From an uncultured Clostridiaceae bacterium (lineage in GTDB: Bacteria > Bacillota > Clostridia > Lachnospirales > Lachnospiraceae): a stretch of DNA of 44,876 nt. The notes under the pieces are model-generated. The model was given only the letters and a program-made list of their open reading frames with translations, had not been told where the DNA came from and searched no databases. The stretch covers positions 1-44,876 of the forward strand of contig CABSIM010000022.1 of the NCBI GenBank assembly GCA_902477765.1, given 5' to 3'. A program made the translations under genes and the position numbers. Shown here one piece after another: positions 1 through 7,588 of the stretch (position 1 is its first letter; each line of letters starts with the position of its first letter).

Positions 1-379
1 ACTGCGGAGCGCGACGGGCAGCCTTGAGGCCGTACTTCTTTCTTTCTTTCATACGCGGATCTCTTGTCAGGAATCCTGCTTTCTTTAATACCGGGCGGTA
101 TTCGATGTCAGCATGAAGCAGAGCTCTGGCAATACCATGACGGATTGCGCCGGCCTGACCGGAGAATCCACCTCCGTGTACGTTTACCATAACGTCGAAC
201 TTGTCAGCTGTCTCTGTAGCAACCAGCGGCTGACGAACGATCACCTTCAGAGTTTCCAGGCCAAGGTATTCGTCAATGTCTCTTTTATTGATGGTAATCT
301 TACCGGTACCAGCGGTAAGGTATACTCTAGCGATAGATTTTTTTCTTCTTCCTGTTCCGTAGAATTTAGCGTTAGCCAT
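1..379 (-). CDS. rpsI: 30S ribosomal protein S9, 3' end cut by window edge
   Basis: S9 sits in the 30S head, and its C-terminal tail reaches the P-site tRNA. The translation starts MANAKFYGTGRRKKSIARV and holds the family core GGGFSGQAGAIRHGIARALL. About 126 codons are present. S9 is normally about 130 aa, so only the last few residues (the basic tail) lie outside the window. The ATG at 379-377 follows AAGGAGGAAATTACA, a strong ribosome binding site. The gene lies 27 nt behind rplM, the usual L13-S9 pair, and should be co-transcribed with it. Confidence 0.97.
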   Translation of the reverse strand, partial: MANAKFYGTGRRKKSIARVYLTAGTGKITINKRDIDEYLGLETLKVIVRQPLVATETADKFDVMVNVHGGGFSGQAGAIRHGIARALLHADIEYRPVLKKAGFLTRDPRMKERKKYGLKAARRAPQ

Positions 380-406
380 TGTAATTTCCTCCTTCCAGAC
401 CTTTCA

Positions 407-841
407 TTAAAATTTGATTTCTAAAACTTCCGGCTTCTGAGCTGCCTGCTCGTGGTCAGCACCAGCGTATACATGAAGCTTTGTCATCATGCTTCTTCCC
501 AAAGGTCCTTTCGGAAGCATTCCCTTAACTGCCAGTTCAACAACCTTCTCCGGCTTCTTTGCCAGCATTTCCTTCAGAGTGGTTTCTTTCATACCGCCTA
601 CATAATCGGAATGGCTGTAGTAGATCTTCTGATCCAGTTTCTTTCCTGTTACTTTGATCTTGGATGCGTTTACAATGATTACATAATCACCGCAGTCCAT
701 ATGAGGGGTAAAGATCGGTTTGTTCTTTCCTCTCAGCACTTTAGCTACCTCAGATGCCAGACGTCCTAATGTATATCCTGTAGCGTCAACTACATACCAT
801 TTTCTTTCAATTGTTGCTGGACTAGCCATAAAACTCTTCAT
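407..841 (-). CDS. rplM: 50S ribosomal protein L13
   Basis: L13 is an early-assembling 50S protein. The 144-aa product matches family length and shows the landmarks WYVVDATGYTLGRLAS, KVTGKKLDQKIYYSHS and MLPKGPLGRSMMTKLHVYAG. The ATG at 841 is preceded by AGGAGG with 7 nt spacing, which supports the MKSF start over the internal Met at codon 5. A consensus promoter and a structured leader lie directly upstream, so L13-S9 is its own transcription unit and does not depend on read-through from the pxp genes. Confidence 0.98.
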   Translation of the reverse strand: MKSFMASPATIERKWYVVDATGYTLGRLASEVAKVLRGKNKPIFTPHMDCGDYVIIVNASKIKVTGKKLDQKIYYSHSDYVGGMKETTLKEMLAKKPEKVVELAVKGMLPKGPLGRSMMTKLHVYAGADHEQAAQKPEVLEIKF

Positions 842-938
842 GGGTTGACCTCCTGTTTGTACTTAACTCTTTCAGTTCCTTTATCGAAAAACACTGCTTC
901 CGGGGCTATGGTAACAGCATTTTTATCCGATGTCACAG
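842..938 (-). promoter_or_regulatory. Structured 5' leader of rplM-rpsI, candidate L13 autoregulatory leader
   Basis: On the minus strand the leader of about 97 nt between the predicted start site and the rplM ATG can form a 10-bp stem (AAAAATGCTG with CAGTGTTTTT, allowing G-U pairs). The stem closes an 18-nt loop. L13 leaders that bind L13 are known in Firmicutes. That this is one is an inference from position and the stem; I could not run a covariance search. Confidence 0.45.
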
Positions 939-944
939 TTATAC

Positions 945-973
945 ATTATATTATACTCTGTCGGGCGTGTCAA
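945..973 (-). promoter_or_regulatory. Sigma-70 type promoter of rplM-rpsI
   Basis: Minus-strand TTGACA (968-973) and TATAAT (945-950) are both perfect hexamers, with a 17-bp spacer. This gives the L13-S9 pair an independent strong promoter downstream of the pxp/ycsI insertion. Confidence 0.88.
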
Positions 974-1050
974 CCTTTTTTTCCTGAAAAAACGGCTGTT
1001 TTTCCTTTAAAAATAAGGCTTCCGCCCCTTTTTCTCCATGGCTGCAGGAG

Positions 1051-1112
1051 AAAAGCAGCCGGCTGCATGGACCCTGTCCGCTGTCTGTACAGCATCCCGC
1101 AGCCGGCTTTTT
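1051..1112 (-). terminator. Probable intrinsic terminator after the pxp-ycsI operon
   Basis: A 10-bp GC-rich stem, AGCCGGCTGC (1099-1108) with GCAGCCGGCT (1057-1066) on the minus strand, encloses a loop of about 32 nt and is followed by GCTTTTCTCC. Plus-strand T residues at 1108-1112 suggest it might also work in the other direction. The large loop lowers confidence. Confidence 0.55.
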
Positions 1113-1125
1113 CATTCATCCGCAG

Positions 1126-1935
1126 TTACCCGCGTTTCTTTTTCTCAAGGTAATCGTTGAGCTCTGAATTTTTTATATTGGTAATAAACATATGGCCCGG
1201 TGCATGCGTGATGACGATGGGCGGTTTCGCACGTTCCACTGCTGCCTGAGGCGTCACTCCGCAGGCCCAGAAAACCGGGATCTCCCCTTCACGGATCTCC
1301 ACGCTTTCCCCGTAATCAGGTTTCTGAATATCCGCAATGCCGATTCCGGCAGGATCTCCCATATACACAGGAGCACCGTGAACATTGGGACACCGCTCTG
1401 TAATCTCCACTGCTTTCCAGGCATCCGCCGGTGTCATGGGCCGCATGCTGCAGACCAGCGGTCCTTCAAACACCCCTGCCTTTACGCATTCCAGATTTGT
1501 CTTGTACATGGGAACATTTCTGCCCATGGATATATGGCGCACATCGATGCCGGCCTGCAGCAGCGCTTCTTCAAAGGAAAAGCTGCATCCGATGAGGAAT
1601 CCCACAAAATCATCCTGCCAGTAAGAGGAAATATCCGTCACCTCATCGGTTTTTACCCCGTTTTTATAGATGAAGTATCTCGGCAGATCCGTTGCAAGAC
1701 TGGCGCCTTCTCCCATGTCATGGACCCCCGGATTCCCCTTGATCACTTCCAGAATGGGACATGGCTTGGGATTTCTTCTTGCAAATTCCATGAAATCTTC
1801 CGCATAGGCGCCGGGAAGAATCACCAGGTTGGCCTGGGCATATCCTCCGCACATGCCGGCCGTGGGGCCGTCGATCTCACCGTTCCGGATTTTCAGCCAT
1901 ATTTCTTCCGGACTCATGTTTCTGTAATCTTCCAT
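1126..1935 (-). CDS. ycsI: Putative hydro-lyase / D-glutamate cyclase-like protein (DUF1445, YcsI family)
   Basis: The 269-aa protein has the full length of bacterial DUF1445/UPF0317 proteins. It shows conserved-looking blocks GMCGGYAQANLVILP, GRNVPMYKTNLEC, SMRPMTPADA, HGAPVYMGDPAGIG and THAPGHMFITN. Family knowledge: mammalian DGLUCY, which contains this domain, interconverts D-glutamate and 5-oxo-D-proline, and ycsI of Bacillus subtilis lies with the kipI/kipA genes. Here it is the last gene of the pxpABC operon, 11 nt after pxpC, with the binding site AAAGGAGG 5 nt before ATG. Inference: it feeds or drains 5-oxoproline. Its substrate is untested, and older annotation simply says hydro-lyase. 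Confidence 0.87.
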   Translation of the reverse strand: MEDYRNMSPEEIWLKIRNGEIDGPTAGMCGGYAQANLVILPGAYAEDFMEFARRNPKPCPILEVIKGNPGVHDMGEGASLATDLPRYFIYKNGVKTDEVTDISSYWQDDFVGFLIGCSFSFEEALLQAGIDVRHISMGRNVPMYKTNLECVKAGVFEGPLVCSMRPMTPADAWKAVEITERCPNVHGAPVYMGDPAGIGIADIQKPDYGESVEIREGEIPVFWACGVTPQAAVERAKPPIVITHAPGHMFITNIKNSELNDYLEKKKRG

Positions 1936-1946
1936 TGCAGCCTCCT

Positions 1947-3044
1947 TTACCGGTATCTCACAGATTCTCTGACCAGATCCACCAGATATTCCTGACCGTT
2001 GATCACTACCCGGTATGTTCCTTTTTTATCCCAGTAGGTTTCATCCTCGCTGGCCGCGGCGGCTATGGCCACAGCCTGTACATCGGAAGATGGCTCTGCA
2101 GCCGTATTCAGTTTCCGGTCCAGATCTGCCAGCCATTTCTTTTCCTCACAGTACAGCTTCTGCGCCTCTTCAATCTCCACCTTTTCAAAATGGATCCTGT
2201 GTCCGGGCATGCACTGTGCCAGTTTTGGAAGATCCACGGAAATGACATTGGCGATCTTGGTGTATCCGCCGGTGGTCTGGTGATCCGCCATCATGACAAT
2301 GGGATTTCCATGGGAAGGTACCTGAACCGCTCCGAAACAGATGCCGTCCGTGATGATGTCTCCCCCGTTCACATGCTCAATCACCGGGCCTTCCATACGG
2401 CATCCCATGCGGTCGTACTCGTTGGAGATTGTATAGGTCTCTGTCAGAAATGTCCGGATTCCTTTTTCTGTGAAGCAGTCATCCTGGGGCCCCATCACCA
2501 CCCGCAGCGTATGTTCTTTTTCCGTATATTTTTCCGGCTCCAGCTTTCTCTTATTCCGGTTGGGCAGCCATGTTTTCGGTGCGGAAAAACCGATCTCATC
2601 TCCGGCTCCCAGCTTTCTTCCCTGAAAACCGCCCACCTTTGATTTCAGATTGGTGGATTTGCTTCCCATGACCACGGGAACATCCAGACCGCCCGCAAAC
2701 GCCAGATATGCCCGGCTGCCTCCGAACATTCCGCTGAAGCTCAGGGTATCACCCGGCTTTACCTGCACGGCCTCATAACGGGCCATGGGTTTTCCGGAGA
2801 GTTTTGCCCCCAGATCTCCTCCTGTCAGGGCAATGAAATTGGACTCTGTAAATTCGATCATGGGTCCCATCATGGTAATCTCCATAACCGCTTCTTCCGG
2901 ACGGTTCCCCACCAGAATATTGGCAATGGCCGCGGAACGGGTATCCATCACGCCGGAAACGGACATCCCCGTTTCCTGATATCCATATCTTCCCATGTCC
3001 TGAATCGTCGTCAGGAATCCGCCGTTGACTATTTTGATGCCCAT
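1947..3044 (-). CDS. pxpC: 5-oxoprolinase subunit PxpC (biotin-dependent carboxyltransferase-like, KipA family)
   Basis: PxpC, with PxpA and PxpB, hydrolyses 5-oxoproline (pyroglutamate) to glutamate using ATP. The 365-aa protein begins IKIVNGGFLTTIQDMGRYGY, the usual N-terminus of the AHS2/KipA family, and carries AYLAFAGGLDVPVVMGSKST and the downstream block VMMADHQTTGGYTKIANVIS. Length is a little above the typical 310-340 aa because of an Ala/Glu-rich C-terminal stretch (about residues 305-340). The start overlaps the end of pxpB by 16 nt and has AAGGAGG 7 nt upstream, so the two are probably translationally coupled. Confidence 0.93.
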   Translation of the reverse strand: MGIKIVNGGFLTTIQDMGRYGYQETGMSVSGVMDTRSAAIANILVGNRPEEAVMEITMMGPMIEFTESNFIALTGGDLGAKLSGKPMARYEAVQVKPGDTLSFSGMFGGSRAYLAFAGGLDVPVVMGSKSTNLKSKVGGFQGRKLGAGDEIGFSAPKTWLPNRNKRKLEPEKYTEKEHTLRVVMGPQDDCFTEKGIRTFLTETYTISNEYDRMGCRMEGPVIEHVNGGDIITDGICFGAVQVPSHGNPIVMMADHQTTGGYTKIANVISVDLPKLAQCMPGHRIHFEKVEIEEAQKLYCEEKKWLADLDRKLNTAAEPSSDVQAVAIAAAASEDETYWDKKGTYRVVINGQEYLVDLVRESVRYR

Positions 3045-3775
3045 GATGACGCCTCCTTCTCATAGGTCACATATGTATACGTGCCGTCTTCCACCTGTTT
3101 TTCAATTTTTCGGTACTCTTCCTCTGTCACGGAGCGGAATCGGATATACTGTCCCGCCTCCAGAAGCACCGGTTTTTCTCTGTCCGCATCGTAAAGTTTC
3201 AGCGGAGTCCGGCCGATCAGCTGCCATCCTCCCGGAGACGCCACCGGATAGATTCCCGTCTGCTCTCCGGCAATTCCCACGGAGCCGCCTTCAATCTTTA
3301 CCCTGGGGCTCTTCAGCCTCGGCGTGGCAATTTTTTTGCTCATTCCGCCCAGATACGGGAATCCGGCAATAAATCCAAGCATGTAAATCAGATAGTCTTC
3401 TGAAGTATGGATCCGGATCACCTCTTCCGGAGTGATATGATTATGTTCTGCAACATTTTCCAGATCCGGTCCCATCTCTCCGCCGTAGAGCACCGGAATC
3501 TCAATGACTTCCGGCGGCGGGATCTGGATATTGTCCATGGCCTTCATCACCGTATCAAACTTCTCTGTCAGTTCTTTATATGTGATGATTTCCGGCCGGT
3601 ACTGTACCAGCAGAGATCTGTATGTGGGCACTGTCTCCACGATTCCTTCTGTTTTTTCTTTTTCCAGTGCGATTTTAAATGCCCGGATCTTCCGGTTGAT
3701 CTCCGGGCTGATTTCGTTTCCGAATTCCACGCATACCGCGCAGTCTCCGGAAACCAGATATCTTACGCCATCCAT
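3029..3775 (-). CDS. pxpB: 5-oxoprolinase subunit PxpB (KipI family)
   Basis: This 248-aa protein has the AHS1/KipI signature GFIAGFPYLGGM followed by ATPRLKSPRVKIEGGSVGIA and the block IYPVASPGGWQLIGRTPLKL (about residues 134-195). It is the ATP-grasping partner of PxpC in 5-oxoprolinase. In Bacillus the homologue KipI is also known as an inhibitor of the sporulation kinase KinA, so a regulatory role is a second possibility. The ATG at 3775 follows AGAAGGGAG at 8 nt. It is second in the operon, 65 nt after pxpA. Confidence 0.93.
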   Translation of the reverse strand: MDGVRYLVSGDCAVCVEFGNEISPEINRKIRAFKIALEKEKTEGIVETVPTYRSLLVQYRPEIITYKELTEKFDTVMKAMDNIQIPPPEVIEIPVLYGGEMGPDLENVAEHNHITPEEVIRIHTSEDYLIYMLGFIAGFPYLGGMSKKIATPRLKSPRVKIEGGSVGIAGEQTGIYPVASPGGWQLIGRTPLKLYDADREKPVLLEAGQYIRFRSVTEEEYRKIEKQVEDGTYTYVTYEKEASSWASK

Positions 3776-3840
3776 GGACGATTCTCCCTTCTCTCCTGTT
3801 TTTCCGGAGTCATCCGGCGGTGCCGGCTGACTCTGCTTTT

Positions 3841-4599
3841 CTATTTCAGGCTTCTGACTTCCACACCTTCGGCAGCCAGTGTCTCACGGATATTCCTTAC
3901 GAATTCCAGCGCTTTGGGATTGTCACCGTGAACGCAGACGGAATCGGCCTTAATGGCGATATCATTGCCGTTGATGGAAGTTACTTTTCCTTCCTTCACC
4001 ATGCGCACCACTCTCTGAATGGCCAGATCCTTATCCTTGATCACGGCTCCCGGAAGCTTCCTGGAAACCAGCGTTCCGTCATCATTATAGGCTCTGTCGG
4101 CAAAAACCTCACTGGCAGCCCTGAGTCCCACGGCCTCGGCAGCTGTGATCATTTTGGAACCGGCAAGTCCCATGAAAATAATCTCCGGATCCACTTCATA
4201 AACAGCCTCACACATGGCCCTGGCCAGTCCCTCATCCACCGCTGCCATATTATAAAGGGCACCATGGGGCTTCACATGCTGGATGGTCATTCCATGGCTT
4301 TTTGTAAATGCCATCAGCGCGCCCAGCTGATATTTTACGTATGCTTTTGCTTCTGCCGGAGTTACGGCCATATTCCTCCGTCCGAATCCCATAAGATCCG
4401 GGAATCCGGGATGGGCTCCCACGGCTGTGCCGAATTCTCCGGCAAGGGCCACCGTTTTTTCCATAACCATGGCATCTCCTGCATGCCATCCGCATGCCAC
4501 ATTGGCAGATGTGACATATTTCAGGATTTCCTCATCCATGCCGATGGTATAGTTTCCGAAACTCTCACCCAGATCACTGTTCAGATCCACATAAAACAT
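3841..4599 (-). CDS. pxpA: 5-oxoprolinase subunit PxpA (LamB/YcsF family)
   Basis: The protein opens MFYVDLNSDLGESFGNY, the hallmark of LamB/YcsF proteins, and carries NVACGWHAGDAMVMEKTV and VKPHGALYNMAA, likely metal or substrate contacts in the barrel fold. The ATG at 4599 has AGGAGG 7 nt upstream and gives 252 aa, the normal family length. A longer frame to 4638 would begin before the ribosome binding site and was rejected. It is the first gene of the pxpABC-ycsI operon, behind its own promoter and a GC-rich leader hairpin. Confidence 0.95.
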   Translation of the reverse strand: MFYVDLNSDLGESFGNYTIGMDEEILKYVTSANVACGWHAGDAMVMEKTVALAGEFGTAVGAHPGFPDLMGFGRRNMAVTPAEAKAYVKYQLGALMAFTKSHGMTIQHVKPHGALYNMAAVDEGLARAMCEAVYEVDPEIIFMGLAGSKMITAAEAVGLRAASEVFADRAYNDDGTLVSRKLPGAVIKDKDLAIQRVVRMVKEGKVTSINGNDIAIKADSVCVHGDNPKALEFVRNIRETLAAEGVEVRSLK

Positions 4600-4622
4600 A
4601 CAAGTACCTCCTCTTTTTCCGC

Positions 4623-4644
4623 GGCCGGGAACCTGCACCCGGCC
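4623..4644 (-). promoter_or_regulatory. GC-rich hairpin in the pxpA leader just before the ribosome binding site
   Basis: Minus-strand GGCCGGG (4638-4644) and CCCGGCC (4623-4629) form a 7-bp GC stem with an 8-nt loop. The stem ends 12-13 nt before the AGGAGG of pxpA. No U tract follows, so it is not a terminator. A role in mRNA stability or in ribosome access is possible but not shown. Confidence 0.5.
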
Positions 4645-4661
4645 CGTATGCTCTCCTCTAT

Positions 4662-4690
4662 ATTCTATATGACTTGTTCCGGCAAATCAA
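4662..4690 (-). promoter_or_regulatory. Promoter of the pxpABC-ycsI operon
   Basis: Minus-strand TTGATT (4685-4690), 17-bp spacer, TAGAAT (4662-4667). It lies between the truA terminator and the pxpA start, so the inserted module is transcribed on its own. Confidence 0.65.
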
Positions 4691-4716
4691 GAGGTTCAGC
4701 GGTGATTTCCCCATAG

Positions 4717-4745
4717 AAAAAGGAGATCTGCCCTGGCAGATCTCC
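4717..4745 (-). terminator. Intrinsic terminator after truA
   Basis: A perfect 11-bp stem, GGAGATCTGCC with GGCAGATCTCC (4722-4732 and 4735-4745), is followed on the minus strand by TTTTT. It ends the ecfA1A2T-truA transcript and separates it from the pxp operon. Confidence 0.92.
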
Positions 4746-4765
4746 TGCATATTCTCTTCGGAATT

Positions 4766-5830
4766 TCAAATGGTTTTCTTTTGTGTTTCTTTCCGGATTT
4801 CCCGGGCGGGAGCATATTCAGTCCGCCAGATTCCATCTCCGTTTCCGGCAAACCGGTACAGGCCGTACCGGTCTCCGTCCTTCACTCCGGATCCCTCCGG
4901 CAGCGTCACCAGCACCTCTCTGGCTCCGTTTCTGTATCCCTGATGCACCATGCGGCTCAGCAGACGCTCCAGTTCCTCTTTCTCACAGAATTCCACATGA
5001 AGCACCGACCGGCCGTCAGATTCCATCTTTCTCTGGTCCAGCACATATTTCCAGTGCTCGTTTTCTCCTGAAATCACCGGTGCCGGTTCTTTTTCAAACT
5101 CGATTCCCACCAGGGTCAGCCCTCTTGCCGGTGCCGTCTGACCTGCCAGCTGCCGGTTTCTTCCTTCCAGAATCTCTTTCACATGTTCCGGCGGATATAC
5201 GCCCATTCCCACCTTCATCAGGGTTCCTGCAATGATCCGCACCATATTGTAAAGGAACCCGCTGCCTCTGAGACGGATGGTGATGATATCATTCCTGTCC
5301 CGTTCCACAGATACCTCATACAGGGTCCGCACGGTCTCTTCCGCCTGATGGCCCGCAGAGCAGAAGCTGACAAAGTCATGCTCCCCGATCAGCCAGGCTG
5401 CTCCCTGTCTCATTTTTTCCACATCCAGCGGAAAATAACAGAAATGTGCATACAGCCTTCTGGTGGGCACATCAATCTTCCGGTTCTGAATCCTGTATTC
5501 ATATGTTTTTATGCAGTTCTGCTTTCTGGGATGCCAGTTTGCCGGAACCTCCTCGGAAGCCAGTACCCGGATATCCTCCGGCAGCCTCTGATTCAGGGCA
5601 TAGCAGATTTTATCCCCCGGTATCCTGCTTTCCGTATCGAAAACCGCCACATTTCCTTCCGCATGGACACCGGAATCCGTACGGCTTGCGCCGATAACGC
5701 AGACAGACTCTTTCAGCAGTTCTGAAAGAGTCCTGTTGAGGATTTCTTCGATTGTGACTCCGTTGGGCTGCAGCTGCCAGCCGCAGTATCCGGTGCCGTC
5801 ATAAGCCACCGTCAGTCTGATCCTTTTCAC
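4766..5830 (-). CDS. truA: tRNA pseudouridine synthase A with C-terminal extension
   Basis: TruA makes pseudouridine at positions 38-40 of the tRNA anticodon stem. The catalytic motif GASRTDSGVHA puts the nucleophile at Asp52, and the second half has the block GSGFLYNMVRIIAGTLMKVG. Residues 1 to about 248 match an ordinary TruA. About 105 further residues of unrecognised sequence follow, giving 354 aa against a usual 245-270. Translation starts at GTG (5830), with AAAGGA 8 nt upstream. It is the last gene of the ECF operon, the conserved Firmicute position. A second truA of normal length lies at 40544-41317. Confidence 0.93.
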   Translation of the reverse strand: MKRIRLTVAYDGTGYCGWQLQPNGVTIEEILNRTLSELLKESVCVIGASRTDSGVHAEGNVAVFDTESRIPGDKICYALNQRLPEDIRVLASEEVPANWHPRKQNCIKTYEYRIQNRKIDVPTRRLYAHFCYFPLDVEKMRQGAAWLIGEHDFVSFCSAGHQAEETVRTLYEVSVERDRNDIITIRLRGSGFLYNMVRIIAGTLMKVGMGVYPPEHVKEILEGRNRQLAGQTAPARGLTLVGIEFEKEPAPVISGENEHWKYVLDQRKMESDGRSVLHVEFCEKEELERLLSRMVHQGYRNGAREVLVTLPEGSGVKDGDRYGLYRFAGNGDGIWRTEYAPAREIRKETQKKTI

Positions 5831-5866
5831 GTTTTCTGTCCTTTCCTTCCATCCCGTCAGAATTGA

Positions 5867-6667
5867 TCACAGGAGAATTTTCAATACCAGCACCAGAATG
5901 AAATATCCCAGATAGACAATATATGCCTTTCTGTCCCTGCTTTCATAATGAAGGGGTTTCATCTTGGTCCTGCCCTCTCCGCCGCGGTAACATCTGGCCT
6001 CCATGGCCATGGCCAGGTCCGTGGCCCGGCGGAATGCGGAGATAAATAACGGCACCAGAAGCGGTACCATGGCCTTTGCCTTCTGAATCAGATTGCCGCT
6101 TTCAAAATCCGCACCTCTTGCCATCTGCGCCTTCATGATCTTATCGGTTTCCTCAATCAGAATGGGAATAAAACGGAGCGCAATGGACATCATCATGGAC
6201 ACCTCATGGACCGGAACTCCCACCCGGTTCAGAAATCCCAGACTTTTTTCCAGCCCGTCGGTCAGCTGATTGGGCGTTGTGGTCAGTGTCAGAATCGTGG
6301 AGCCCATCACAAGGAAAATCAGACGGACAGCCATGAATACGGCGATTTCCAGTCCTTCCCATGTCATCTGCAGAAAACCGATTTTGAAAATCGGAGTTCC
6401 CGGCGTCAGAAACAGGTTGAAGCTGACACTGATCAGCAGAAGAAACACAATGGCTTTCAGACCTCTGACCATGAATTTCACAGGAACATGGGACAGTCTG
6501 ATGGCTGCCGCCAGAAACAGGGCCGCTGCCAGATAGGTAAACAGGTTGTCCGCCAGAAACAGGGTAATGATATATACAAGCGTCCCGGCCAGTTTGGTCC
6601 TGGGATCCATCCTGTGCAGGACAGAATCCGTGGGGTAATACTGCCCCAGTGTGATATCTCTTAACAT
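5867..6667 (-). CDS. ecfT: Energy-coupling factor transporter transmembrane protein EcfT
   Basis: EcfT is the membrane scaffold that links the two ECF ATPases to vitamin-binding S proteins. The 266-aa protein has several hydrophobic spans (for example about residues 28-65 and 75-90) and two arginine motifs, MARGADFE and EARCYRGG, in the cytoplasmic coupling region. The ATG follows GGAGG at 7 nt. It sits between ecfA2 (60 nt upstream) and truA (36 nt downstream). No S component is encoded here, so this is a shared module serving S proteins encoded elsewhere. Confidence 0.96.
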   Translation of the reverse strand: MLRDITLGQYYPTDSVLHRMDPRTKLAGTLVYIITLFLADNLFTYLAAALFLAAAIRLSHVPVKFMVRGLKAIVFLLLISVSFNLFLTPGTPIFKIGFLQMTWEGLEIAVFMAVRLIFLVMGSTILTLTTTPNQLTDGLEKSLGFLNRVGVPVHEVSMMMSIALRFIPILIEETDKIMKAQMARGADFESGNLIQKAKAMVPLLVPLFISAFRRATDLAMAMEARCYRGGEGRTKMKPLHYESRDRKAYIVYLGYFILVLVLKILL

Positions 6668-6727
6668 TTATCTTCCTCCATGTCCTTCTGCCGCATCCCG
6701 TTCCGGCATGAAAGCATTCTTCCGGCT

Positions 6728-7588
6728 TTACTGCCGTTTCTGTTTTTTCCACAGAGCCAGGATCGCATCCCTGGCTTCTTCCACCGTCGTAAGATCTTCA
6801 TCCACAGGAATTCCCCGCTCCCTCAGTGCATGGACCACATAGGTGATCTGAGGCGCAGCCAGTCCCATGGCTTCCAGTTCCCTGTAATGGCGGAATACTT
6901 CCCTGGGCGTCCCGTCAAAAGCCTTTTCCCCGTGGTTCATCACCACCAGGCGGTCCACATACCTGGCCACATCCTCCATGCTGTGGGACACCAGAACCAC
7001 AGTCAGTCCCTGATCCCTGTGGAGACGTTCCACCAGTCCAAGGATATCATCCCGTCCTTTGGGATCCAGACCCGCTGTGGGCTCGTCCAGAATCAGTACT
7101 TCCGGCTCCATGGCCAGAACCCCGGCAATGGCCACTCGGCGCTTCTGACCGCCTGACAGTTCAAACGGAGACTGGCGGTAAAAGCTTTCATCCAGTCCCA
7201 CTAACTGCAGAGCCTCCTCTGCCCGCTTTTCGATCTCTTCTTTATCCAGACCCAGGTTCCTGGGTCCGAAACAGACATCCGTAAACACATCCACTTCAAA
7301 CAGCTGGTGCTCCGGATACTGGAAGACCAGACCCACCTTGCTGCGCAGCTCCTTCATGGAAAATCCTTCCGAATAAATACTTCTTCCGTTGTACAGGATA
7401 TCGCCGCTGCTGGCTTTCAGAAGGCCGTTGAGATGCTGGGTCAGGGTGGACTTTCCCGAACCCGTATGGCCGATAAGTCCGATAAACTCTCCGTCCTCAA
7501 TGGTCAGGTTCACATCCTTCAGGGCATACTGTTCAAAAACCGTCCCCTGGCCGTATATATGATTCAAATGCTCAATCTTAATTGCCAT
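6728..7588 (-). CDS. ecfA2: ECF transporter ATP-binding protein EcfA2
   Basis: One of the two different ATPases of the ECF vitamin/cofactor importer core. All ABC motifs are intact: Walker A GHTGSGKST (about residues 40-48), Q-loop VFQYPEHQLF, signature LSGGQKRR, Walker B VLILDEPTAGLDP and the H-loop VSHSMED. At 286 aa it has normal length with the usual C-terminal extension. Its start overlaps the end of ecfA1 by 11 nt, which suggests translational coupling and matched subunit amounts. Confidence 0.96.
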   Translation of the reverse strand: MAIKIEHLNHIYGQGTVFEQYALKDVNLTIEDGEFIGLIGHTGSGKSTLTQHLNGLLKASSGDILYNGRSIYSEGFSMKELRSKVGLVFQYPEHQLFEVDVFTDVCFGPRNLGLDKEEIEKRAEEALQLVGLDESFYRQSPFELSGGQKRRVAIAGVLAMEPEVLILDEPTAGLDPKGRDDILGLVERLHRDQGLTVVLVSHSMEDVARYVDRLVVMNHGEKAFDGTPREVFRHYRELEAMGLAAPQITYVVHALRERGIPVDEDLTTVEEARDAILALWKKQKRQ

